A stretch of DNA of 64,000 bases from SZAS-79 sp965279075. Its GTDB lineage: Bacteria > Pseudomonadota > Gammaproteobacteria > Burkholderiales > SG8-39. Location: NCBI GenBank assembly GCA_965279075.1, contig CBDIHI010000008.1, positions 186,001 to 250,000 of the forward strand, given 5' to 3'. The position numbers and the translations under genes are program-made. The notes below the pieces were generated by a model, which worked only from the letters and a program-made list of their open reading frames with translations, did no database searches and had not been told where the DNA came from. Shown here piece by piece: positions 53,877 to 61,892 of this stretch. The stretch's first letter is position 1; every line of letters begins with the position of its first letter.

Positions 53877-55049
53877 GTGCTGATCGACTTCTTCTTCAAG
53901 CTGAAGAGCCACAAGCTGCCGGTCTCCATCAAGGAGTTCCTGACCCTGCTGGAGGCTCTGCAGAAAGGGGTGATCGGCTCGTCGGTCGACGACTTCTACT
54001 ACCTCGCCCGCACGACGATGGTGAAGGACGAGTCGAACTTCGACAAGTTCGACCGCGCCTTCGCCGAGTTCTGGGAAGGCGTAGAGGCCATCCCCGGCAT
54101 AGAAGCGCAGATCCCGCTCGAATGGCTGCTGAAGCAGGCCGAACTGACGCTCTCGGACGAAGAGAAGAAGATGATCGAGTCCCTCGGCGGCTGGGACAAG
54201 CTCATGGAGACTCTGAAGAAGCGCCTCGAGGAGCAGAAGGAGCGCCACCAGGGCGGCAACAAGTGGATCGGCACCGGAGGCACCTCGCCGTTCGGCGCCT
54301 ACGGCTTCAACCCCGAGGGCATCCGCATCGGCCAGAAAGGCTCGCGCAACCGCAGCGCCGTGAAGGTCTGGGACCAGCGCGAATACCAGAACCTCGACGA
54401 TTCGGTGGAGCTGGGCACGCGCAACATCAAGGTCGCGCTGCGGCGCCTCAGGCGCTTCGCGCGCCAGGGCGCGCCCGAGGAATTCGACCTCGATACCACG
54501 ATCAGCTCGACGGCGCGGAAGGCCTACCTCGACATCCACATGCGCCCGGAGCGCAGGAACACCGTCAAGGTGCTGCTGCTCCTCGACATCGGCGGCTCGA
54601 TGGACGACCACGTGAAGCTCTGCCAGGAGATGTTCTCGGCCGCGAAGACCGAGTTCAAGCACCTGGAGTACTTCTACTTCCACAACTGCCTGTACGACTT
54701 CGTCTGGAAGGACAACCGGCGGCGCCACGCCGAGCGCACCCGCACCTGGGACCTGCTGCACAAATACGGCCACGACTACAAGGTGATCTTCGTCGGCGAC
54801 GCGACGATGAGCCCCTATGAGATCCTGCAGCCCGGCGGCTCGATCGAGTACTACAACGAGGAGGCCGGCGCGGTGTGGTTGAAGCGCGTCACCGACGTCT
54901 ACCAGAGGTGCGTCTGGCTGAATCCGGAGCCGGAGGAGATCTGGGGCTACCGGCAGTCGGTGCAGGTCATGAAGGAACTGATGGGCGGGCGCATGTACCC
55001 GACCACCATGGGCGGCCTCGAACAGGCCATGAAGACTCTGACGAAGTAG
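53877..55049 (+). CDS. CoxE-like VWA-domain protein, partner of MoxR
   Basis: A 390-residue protein with a VWA domain (about residues 225-380). The MIDAS motif is LLLLDIGGSMDDHVKL, and the later threonine/aspartate positions fall in VIFVGDATMSPYE. It begins with a GTG (53877) soon after the MoxR stop, and the MLIDFFFKLKSHKLPVSIKE opening matches the family. MoxR/VWA pairs act as metallo-chaperones, for example for carbon monoxide dehydrogenase; the client here is unknown. Confidence 0.9.
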   Translation: MLIDFFFKLKSHKLPVSIKEFLTLLEALQKGVIGSSVDDFYYLARTTMVKDESNFDKFDRAFAEFWEGVEAIPGIEAQIPLEWLLKQAELTLSDEEKKMIESLGGWDKLMETLKKRLEEQKERHQGGNKWIGTGGTSPFGAYGFNPEGIRIGQKGSRNRSAVKVWDQREYQNLDDSVELGTRNIKVALRRLRRFARQGAPEEFDLDTTISSTARKAYLDIHMRPERRNTVKVLLLLDIGGSMDDHVKLCQEMFSAAKTEFKHLEYFYFHNCLYDFVWKDNRRRHAERTRTWDLLHKYGHDYKVIFVGDATMSPYEILQPGGSIEYYNEEAGAVWLKRVTDVYQRCVWLNPEPEEIWGYRQSVQVMKELMGGRMYPTTMGGLEQAMKTLTK

Positions 55050-55056
55050 CCGCTGC

Positions 55057-55878
55057 TCAGTCCGCCACGGGCGCCGGCGCCTCCGGCCTCGACTTGTACT
55101 TGAAGTCGGCCACCCCCGGGACGGCGTCCACCACCTCGGCCACCGACAGCAGCAGGTCGGTGCCCAGGTCACCCGCCAATGTCACCTGCCCTTCCGACGC
55201 GCTCACCGCGACCCTGGCGTCGCGCGTCAGCGGTGAGAGCCTGAGCGCCGCACGCACGCGCGCGGCCAGGGCAAGGTCCTCCAGTTGCCGCCGGGACTGC
55301 GCGGTCTCGGCGAAGGCGTTCGACCTCGCCAGCCGGACCACCTCGTCCACGCACTCGCCGACGCTGACGCGCTCGGTATTGAACACCACGTCGTAGTTCT
55401 CCGGATCCGTCCACTGCAGGCCGAAATTGCGCCGCATGATCGCCGTGTGCGCCTCGTCGTTGCAGTGGATCTCGACGCTCACCGCCGCATCGTCGTCGGT
55501 GCTGAGCCGCTCCATCATGCGCCGCTTGCGCAACGCCACGGGTGCGCACACCCTCACGCAGATCGCGTGCGGCACGTCGCGCAGCAGGTGCGTCGCGCCC
55601 CAGCCGCGCACCACGGCGCCCTCCCCGCGCATGGCCAGTTCGAAAATCTCATCGGCGGAAAAAATGGCGAGGCTGGTCTTGTCCGCGGTCAGGCGCTCGA
55701 GCAGGCCGGCGCTGCCGTCGAGCAGGCGGATCACGTGGCTCTTCCTGACCCGCATCCGGTCGGCGAGCGGCTCGACGACCTCGTGGTAGAAGATCGGCAG
55801 GTCGAGTTCGCCTCCCAGGCCGTCGGCGACATCCTTGCCCAGCGACCCCATCTCCCTTGTAATCGCGATAATCGGCAT
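55057..55878 (-). CDS. Cytidylate-kinase-like protein fused to a BON domain
   Basis: A 273-residue protein. The N-terminal 190 residues look like a cytidylate-kinase-like domain (ITREMGSLGKDVADGLGGEL, then SAGLLERLTADKTSLAIFSA and VVRGWGATHLLRDVPHAICV). The glycine loop is weak (GSLGKD instead of GxGKGT), so kinase activity is not certain. The last 70 residues form a BON-like domain (VRAALRLSPLTRDARVAVSA, then EGQVTLAGDL). BON domains usually bind membranes or polymers outside the cytoplasm, so the fusion is odd. ATG 55878 fits the domain start. It converges on the VWA gene. Confidence 0.75.
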   Translation of the reverse strand: MPIIAITREMGSLGKDVADGLGGELDLPIFYHEVVEPLADRMRVRKSHVIRLLDGSAGLLERLTADKTSLAIFSADEIFELAMRGEGAVVRGWGATHLLRDVPHAICVRVCAPVALRKRRMMERLSTDDDAAVSVEIHCNDEAHTAIMRRNFGLQWTDPENYDVVFNTERVSVGECVDEVVRLARSNAFAETAQSRRQLEDLALAARVRAALRLSPLTRDARVAVSASEGQVTLAGDLGTDLLLSVAEVVDAVPGVADFKYKSRPEAPAPVAD

Positions 55879-55912
55879 GCGTGTTCTCCCAGTAGACCCG
55901 GCCTTGCCTGCC

Positions 55913-56734
55913 CTACCCCATGACCACGCGGTTGCGCCCCTCGTTCTTCGCCCGCCGCAACGCCTGCTCCGCCCGCTCGAACAGGTCGCTGTCGGCCTTC
56001 GCCCCTGCCTCGCGACCCGCAACGCCTATGCTCACTGTGATCGCGCGGCGCGCCCCCTGGGCCTCGCGCAGCGCCTTGCGTGCCCCGGCTTCAACGTCAC
56101 GGCGCAACCTTTCGGCCACGGCCATCGCCGCGACCGGCGGCGTATGCGTCGCCACCACCGCGATCTCCTCGCCGCCATAGCGTACCAGCACGTCCGATTC
56201 ACGCACCCCGCCGCTCAGGATGCGCCCGACCTCGGTCAGCACCTGGTCACCGACCGCGTGCCCGTAGTTCGCGTTCACGTCGGCGAAATGGTCGATGTCC
56301 AGGAGGATCACGGAGACCGCGAGGCCGTGCCTTTCCGCGCGCGTCATCTCCTCGCGCATCCTGCGATCCAGGTACTGGCGGGTGTCGAGTCCCGAAAGCG
56401 CGTCGGTCACGTTGGCACGATCCAGCGTCGACATCCGGCGGATATTGACCACCGTCGCGAGGGACAGGCGGGAAGACAGCCATACAAAGCCCGCGCAACA
56501 GGCGAAGACCACCGGCACCAGCAGGTCGGGGAACTCCATCCGGCGCCCCCAGGAAAGCGCGATGTAGCCGGCGTACCCGGCGACGAAAAAGAGGACCAGC
56601 CCGTTCAGCAGCTTCCATTGCGAACGCATGGGCCCGCGCGGCAGTTCCCTTATGAGCATGTGCCCCGGGGGCAGGGCCGCGACGAGGAGGACCATGCCCG
56701 CAATGACCAGGGCCACGGCCAGTGCGTTCAGCAT
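55913..56734 (-). CDS. Diguanylate cyclase with N-terminal membrane region
   Basis: A 273-residue protein that would make cyclic di-GMP. Three hydrophobic helices occupy about residues 1-95, followed by a GGDEF-type domain (about 108-270). The active-site signature is GGEEI in LVRYGGEEIAVV, a common active variant. It lies upstream of the kinase-BON gene (34 bp) and downstream of the larger PAS/EAL gene on the same strand. It may tune local c-di-GMP together with that protein. The input signal is unknown. Confidence 0.9.
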   Translation of the reverse strand: MLNALAVALVIAGMVLLVAALPPGHMLIRELPRGPMRSQWKLLNGLVLFFVAGYAGYIALSWGRRMEFPDLLVPVVFACCAGFVWLSSRLSLATVVNIRRMSTLDRANVTDALSGLDTRQYLDRRMREEMTRAERHGLAVSVILLDIDHFADVNANYGHAVGDQVLTEVGRILSGGVRESDVLVRYGGEEIAVVATHTPPVAAMAVAERLRRDVEAGARKALREAQGARRAITVSIGVAGREAGAKADSDLFERAEQALRRAKNEGRNRVVMG

Positions 56735-56853
56735 GGGATTCGAGCCTTCATCTTGCGCACCGCGAAGTCATGGGAGCATTGTACCCCCGAGCCCCTTGTC
56801 GACCGGACGCCCGCATGCGGGACGGAAATCCCTTATCGCTGTGTCCCGCGACT

Positions 56854-59457
56854 TCAGGCCGAAGCTGCGCGCGATTGCGATGCGAGCAGGGTCTCGAACG
56901 CCGCCGCATCGAGCGGCTCGCTGTATAGGCGGCCCTGCCATTCCTCGCACCCGAGGGCCTGCAGGTGCGCAAGCTGCGCGCCCGACTCCACGCCCTCGAC
57001 GGCAAACCCCAGGCCCAGGCCTTTGGCCATCGCAGACATCGTCTGGACCACGACGACCGCATCCTCCCGCGTAGCCAGGTCGGCCACGAGGCACCGGTCG
57101 ACCTTCAGCTTCCTGACCGGGACCTGACGCAACGCGGCGAGACTCGACGGCCCTGCGCCGAAATCCTCGAGCGTCAGCGCTACTCCGAGTCGCGCAACGG
57201 ACTTCAGTGCTTCCAGCGATTCGCCGTCGCCCAACTGGGCACTGCGCTCCGAGACTTCCAGGGCGAAGCGGGAACCGTCGAGCCCGTTCCTCACCAGCGC
57301 CGCCTCGAGCGCCGCGGGAAGTTTGCGGTCACGCGCGAACTCCCTGGCCGATATCTTCAGCGCGAACCACAGCCCGTCGGCAGGCCCGCCGCGCCACGCC
57401 GCGACCTGGGACGCGGCGCGCTCGACCATCCAGTTGCCGAGCGCCGCCATCAGTCCCGCCTGCTGGGCCAGGGACAGGAATGCTTCCGGGGAGAGCAGGC
57501 CCTTTTCCGGGTGGTTCCAGCGCATCAGCACTTCCGCGCCGACCACGACCGGCGGCATCGCTCCCCGACTGCGCACGACCGGCTGGTAGTGCAATTCGAA
57601 CTCCCCACGCTCCAGGGCGCGGTGCAGCGCGCCTTCCGCTTCCAGCCGCTCGAGCGCGCGCGCGTTGAGCTCGCTGGAGTAGAAGCGATAGGTATTGCCG
57701 TCGGCCTCGCGCGCGGCGTAGCGGGCCGCATCCGCGTTCATCAACAGCTCGGCGAACTCCGACCCGTCGCCCGGGTACATGCTGATGCCGATGCTCGCGG
57801 ACAGCTTCAGGGAACGCCCTTCGACGACCACCGGTTGCGCGAGGCAGTTCAGCACCTTCTGCGCGACCAGTGCCACGTCCCCGAATTCGCGGGTGCCATC
57901 CCACAGCAGCGCGAACTCGTCCGCGCCTAGGCGGGCCAGCGTATCGTCCCTGCGCATCGCATTCGACAGGCGCTCGGCGATGGCGCGCAACAGGGCTTCC
58001 CCCGCGCGGTGGCCAAGGGAATCGCTGACGAGGTGGAACCTGTCCAGGCTCATGGACAGGACCGCGATACGCCCGCCCTTGGGCACGGCATTGAGGATCG
58101 CCTGGCCGGCGCGGTCGGCAAGAAGTACGCGGTTGGGAAGACCCGTCAGTGCATCGCGGGTCGCCAGGTACTGGATCCGCTCCTCGGCCTGGCGCTTCGC
58201 GGTGATGTCCGAGCCCGTGCCGCGGAATCCCTTCAACGTCCCTTCGCGGTCGAATACCGGCACGCCGGAAATGCTCTGCCAGATCGCGCGCCCGGACTTT
58301 GTGACGGAACGGTACACCAAGTCGCGGAACGGAGCGCCGTTGCGGCTGGCCTGCCTCAGTCGCTCCTCGACCGCCCGCGCCTCCCCGAGCGGCATGAAGT
58401 CCTGCGGCCGACGCCCGATCAGGTCGGCGTGCACGTGCCCCAGCACCGCCTCGACCCGTGCCGACAGCCACGTGTAACGAAACGCCGAGTCGGTCTCCCA
58501 GACGTACTCCCCGGCCGCCTCGACCACGTCGCGGAAGCGTTGCTCGCGAACGGCCAGTTCCTCCCTAGCCTGCACGCGCTCGGTGATGTCGCGCAGCACC
58601 GTCTGCACCACGAGCCGTCCGCGCTCGAGGTAGGACACGCTGGCGCCCTCGACCGTCACGATGCCGCCATCGAGCCGCACCATGCGGCGCTCGAGGAAGT
58701 CGCTCTTGCCGGGCCCGGCGCGCAGGTAGCGCGCGCGCTCGAGGATCGTCTGGTGGTCGTCGGCGTGCACCAGCTCCATGGCCTCCAGACCGACCAGCGC
58801 GGAAGGCCTGGGCGCGCCGAGGATGTCGGCGGCTGCACGGTTCGCATACTCGACCCGGCCGTCGGACTGCAGCAGCACGCCGTCGGGCGAGAGGTCCACG
58901 AGGGTTCGGTAGCGGGCCTCGGCATCGCGCAATGCGTGCTCGGCGCGCTTGCCCCGATCGATGTCGACCACCGTGCCGGACATCCGCCGCACGCGCCCGT
59001 CGGATCCCCGCTCCACGACCTTGCCGGACACCATCGCCCATTTCCAGTCGCAGGCGGCGGTACGCAGGCGGATCTCGGCGCCGAACGAGGCCGTCTCGCC
59101 CTTGATCGCCTTGCGCGAGGCAAGGAGGATCGCCTCGAGGTCCTGCTCGTGCACGAGGCCGACGAGGTCCTCCAGCACGCACCACTGCGCACCCGAGGAC
59201 TTGCCGACGATGTGCGCCCATCCTTCGCTCAGGTAGATCCGGCCGGTGGCGAGATCGCTGTCCCAGATGGCGTGGGCGCCGGAGTCGAGGGCGAGCTCCA
59301 GGCGCTCCTTCGCGCCGGACAGGGCCGCTTCGGCACGTTTCGATTCGGTCACGTCGCGGCCGACGCCGCAGTACCCGACGAGCCTGCCCGAGGCATCGAG
59401 CCGGGGTTCGCCCGAAATCAGGTGGAATTCGGAGCCCCATCCTTGCCCGGGCGGCAC
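56854..59457 (-). CDS. PAS-GGDEF-EAL protein, C-terminal part after a frameshift
   Basis: An 867-residue open frame holding the larger part of a c-di-GMP protein. It begins inside a PAS/PAC block, then has two or three more PAS domains, a GGDEF domain and an EAL domain. The GGDEF motif is degenerate (RLGADEFALLW). The EAL domain has EVLMRW in place of EALIRW, EDFGAG in place of DDFGTG, and lacks the usual metal-binding asparagine, so it may only bind c-di-GMP. The true start is not here: the frame continues the short upstream reading frame at 59418-59954 after loss of one G in the run at 59435-59438. It should be treated as one gene. Confidence 0.8.
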   Translation of the reverse strand: MPPGQGWGSEFHLISGEPRLDASGRLVGYCGVGRDVTESKRAEAALSGAKERLELALDSGAHAIWDSDLATGRIYLSEGWAHIVGKSSGAQWCVLEDLVGLVHEQDLEAILLASRKAIKGETASFGAEIRLRTAACDWKWAMVSGKVVERGSDGRVRRMSGTVVDIDRGKRAEHALRDAEARYRTLVDLSPDGVLLQSDGRVEYANRAAADILGAPRPSALVGLEAMELVHADDHQTILERARYLRAGPGKSDFLERRMVRLDGGIVTVEGASVSYLERGRLVVQTVLRDITERVQAREELAVREQRFRDVVEAAGEYVWETDSAFRYTWLSARVEAVLGHVHADLIGRRPQDFMPLGEARAVEERLRQASRNGAPFRDLVYRSVTKSGRAIWQSISGVPVFDREGTLKGFRGTGSDITAKRQAEERIQYLATRDALTGLPNRVLLADRAGQAILNAVPKGGRIAVLSMSLDRFHLVSDSLGHRAGEALLRAIAERLSNAMRRDDTLARLGADEFALLWDGTREFGDVALVAQKVLNCLAQPVVVEGRSLKLSASIGISMYPGDGSEFAELLMNADAARYAAREADGNTYRFYSSELNARALERLEAEGALHRALERGEFELHYQPVVRSRGAMPPVVVGAEVLMRWNHPEKGLLSPEAFLSLAQQAGLMAALGNWMVERAASQVAAWRGGPADGLWFALKISAREFARDRKLPAALEAALVRNGLDGSRFALEVSERSAQLGDGESLEALKSVARLGVALTLEDFGAGPSSLAALRQVPVRKLKVDRCLVADLATREDAVVVVQTMSAMAKGLGLGFAVEGVESGAQLAHLQALGCEEWQGRLYSEPLDAAAFETLLASQSRAASA

Positions 59458-59954
59458 AGCTCGAGTTCGTGGAACTCGCTGCGGGCCTCGAGCGCGGCCA
59501 GGTGGCCTTCGAGCGCAGAGGCCCGCACCTTGATGCCGGTGATCTCCCAGAACCGGCGGCCGTAGGCGAGTTCCGAACCGAAGAGCTTCAGCATCGACTG
59601 GCTGCCGGCGATCCAGCTGATGCGGTGCTCGGCATCCGTTTCCCAGAACCAGTCGGCGGAAAGCGCGGTCAGGCTGCGGAAGCGCTCCTCGCTGTTCGAA
59701 AGCGCCACGCTGGCCTGCTCGCGGTCCTCGACCGCGCCCTGGAAAAGGAAGAACACGAACACCCCGACCAGCGCCGCGATCGCCAGCGCGCTCGTCACGG
59801 CGAAGCCCTGCGACTGCTCGCCCTGGCCGACGATGTGCTCGATCGCCAGCTCGCTGGCCAGCACAAGGCCGACCACGATCACAAGGTAGACCGCCGCGGA
59901 GCGCCGCAGTCCGAACTGCCGCGCCCTCCGGACCAGGGTCTGCAGCACGCCCAT
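59418..59954 (-). CDS. PAS-GGDEF-EAL protein, N-terminal part before a frameshift
   Basis: A 178-residue open frame with a short basic start (MGVLQTLVRRARQFGLRRSA). Two membrane helices follow (about residues 19-35 and 50-70), then the first PAS domain (SNSEERFRSLTALSADWFWE). The frame ends at a TGA within the PAC segment, just after RPGKDG. The continuation is found in another frame at the next base. If one G were restored in the GGGG run at 59435-59438, the two parts would join without a stop. Its ATG overlaps the GspE stop by 1 bp. Confidence 0.75.
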   Translation of the reverse strand: MGVLQTLVRRARQFGLRRSAAVYLVIVVGLVLASELAIEHIVGQGEQSQGFAVTSALAIAALVGVFVFFLFQGAVEDREQASVALSNSEERFRSLTALSADWFWETDAEHRISWIAGSQSMLKLFGSELAYGRRFWEITGIKVRASALEGHLAALEARSEFHELELCRPGKDGAPNST

Positions 59955-61777
59955 CAGCGCGCGGCGTCCGCCTGGCGCGCGAGGTCCTTGGCGCTGGAGG
60001 GAGGCGCGACCTTGGCGACCTCCTCGACCGTGGTGAGCCCCGCCGCCACCTTGAGCGCGCCGCTCAGGCGCAGGGGTTTCATGCCCTCCTTGAGCGCCAA
60101 CTGGCGGATCTTCGCCTCGTTGCCGCCTTCGGAGAGCAGCTCCTTGATCGACTGCGAACAGGTGAGCACCTCGTAGATCCCCACCCGACCGAGGAAGCCC
60201 GTCATGCGGCACTCGAGGCAACCCACCGGCTTGTAGATGGCCGCAGGCCGGTTGGTCTTCCAGGGTGCGACGAGGCCGTCCCAGGCGGCGATGTCCTCCA
60301 CCCTGTTGAGGTCGACTTTCTGCTTGCAGTTCGGGCAGAGGATGCGCACCAGGCGCTGCGCCATCACGCCGTTGATCGTCGCCACCAGAAGGTAGGGCGC
60401 GACGCCCAGCTCGAGCAGTCGCGTCATTGCCGTCGGGGCATCGTTCGTGTGCAGCGTGGAGAGCACGAGGTGGCCCGTGAGCGCGGCCTGCACGGCCATC
60501 TCGGCGGTTTCCAGGTCGCGGATCTCGCCCACCATGATGATGTCCGGGTCCTGCCGCATCAGCGCACGCAGCCCCTCGGCGAATCCCAGGTCGATGTTCT
60601 GCAGCACCTGCATCTGGTTGAAGGTGCCTTCGATCATCTCGATCGGGTCCTCGACCGTGCAGACGTTCACCTCGGGCGTTGCCAGCGTCTTCAGCGTCGA
60701 ATAGAGCGTGGTGGTCTTGCCCGAGCCGGTGGGCCCCGTGACCAGCACGATCCCGTTGGGCCGCTCGGTCATCTCCTTCCAGCGGTTGTGGTCCTCGACC
60801 GAGAATCCCAGCTCCGTGAAGTCCCGCACCAGCACCTCGGGGTCGAAGATGCGCATCACCAGTTTCTCGCCGAACGCGGTCGGCAACGTCGACAGGCGCA
60901 GCTCGATCTCCTGCCCGTCGAGCGTGCGCGTCTTGATGCGGCCGTCCTGCGGGCGGCGCTTCTCGACCACGTCCATGCGGCCGAGGATCTTGATGCGGCT
61001 GGTCATCGCAGCCTGCACCACGGCCGGGATCTGGTAGACCTGGTGCAGCACCCCGTCGATGCGGAACCGCACGATGCCCAGTTCACGCCGCGGCTCGATG
61101 TGGATGTCGCTCGCCCGCTGCTCGAAGGCGTATTGCCAGAGCCAGTCGACGATGCGCACGATGTGGGCATCGTTGGCGTCGAACTGCTTGTTGCTTGCGC
61201 CGAGTTCGACCAGCTGCTCGAAGTTGCCGATCCCTGCGGAGGCGACGCCCGCCTTGTTCGCACCCTTGATCGACTTGGCGAGGTTGTAGAACTCGACCTG
61301 GTAGCGGTCGATGTCGGCAGGGTTGGCGATTACCCTGCGCACCTCCAGCTTGAGGATCGGCCCGAGCTCGCGCTCCCAATCGCGCAAGTAGGGCTCGGCC
61401 GTGGCGATGACCGCTTCCTTCGTGTTCACGCTGACCGGCAGCACATGGAAGCGCGTTGCATACGCCGACGACATGACTTCGGTGACCGCGGAGAAGTCGA
61501 TCTTCAGCGGGTCGATGTGCAAGTACTCGAGACCGACCCGGTGGGCCATCCATTCCGTGAGCTGCTCGAGGGAGAGCAGCCGGTGCGGCGGCTGGAGGCC
61601 CTTCCACTTCTGGTCGGCGATCATCAGCAGCGGATGCGAGGACCCCCTGTAGTAGCGGCGCTCCTTTTTCAGCTGCTCCGCCGACTCGGCGGCAACAAGC
61701 CCGTCCTCCACCAGCCAGTCCAGCAGCTCTGCAAGGGTCAGTCGGTGCTCGGTGATCTTCGGTTGGACCGCGGCCAT
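59954..61777 (-). CDS. GspE/PilB-family secretion or pilus assembly ATPase
   Basis: A 607-residue hexameric ATPase of type II secretion or type IV pili. It has an N-terminal GspE/MshEN domain, the Walker A GPTGSGKTTTLYSTL (about residue 345), an Asp box, Walker B with DPDIIMVGEIRD, a His box in LSTLHTNDAPTAMTRL, and a four-cysteine zinc module (CPNCKQ, then CLECR). No other pilus or secretion genes are in the window, so it may be an orphan that serves a system elsewhere. Its stop shares one base with the start of the PAS-GGDEF-EAL gene, which suggests coupling to c-di-GMP. Confidence 0.9.
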   Translation of the reverse strand: MAAVQPKITEHRLTLAELLDWLVEDGLVAAESAEQLKKERRYYRGSSHPLLMIADQKWKGLQPPHRLLSLEQLTEWMAHRVGLEYLHIDPLKIDFSAVTEVMSSAYATRFHVLPVSVNTKEAVIATAEPYLRDWERELGPILKLEVRRVIANPADIDRYQVEFYNLAKSIKGANKAGVASAGIGNFEQLVELGASNKQFDANDAHIVRIVDWLWQYAFEQRASDIHIEPRRELGIVRFRIDGVLHQVYQIPAVVQAAMTSRIKILGRMDVVEKRRPQDGRIKTRTLDGQEIELRLSTLPTAFGEKLVMRIFDPEVLVRDFTELGFSVEDHNRWKEMTERPNGIVLVTGPTGSGKTTTLYSTLKTLATPEVNVCTVEDPIEMIEGTFNQMQVLQNIDLGFAEGLRALMRQDPDIIMVGEIRDLETAEMAVQAALTGHLVLSTLHTNDAPTAMTRLLELGVAPYLLVATINGVMAQRLVRILCPNCKQKVDLNRVEDIAAWDGLVAPWKTNRPAAIYKPVGCLECRMTGFLGRVGIYEVLTCSQSIKELLSEGGNEAKIRQLALKEGMKPLRLSGALKVAAGLTTVEEVAKVAPPSSAKDLARQADAAR

Positions 61778-61892
61778 GGGCTGTTCCGGAGGGGACTGCG
61801 TGACTATAGCAGCGCCACAGGGGGACGCTCAACGCGCCTGCCATCGGGCCTTACAATGCCCGCTTTCCCCAGACCATGACTGCCCCCCTGCC

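Noticed and set aside
53001..55172. A 723-codon open frame on the minus strand opposite the MoxR and VWA genes
   Set aside because: It is rich in leucine, valine and histidine from codon-position bias and has no recognisable domain, while the plus strand has clear AAA+ and VWA motifs.
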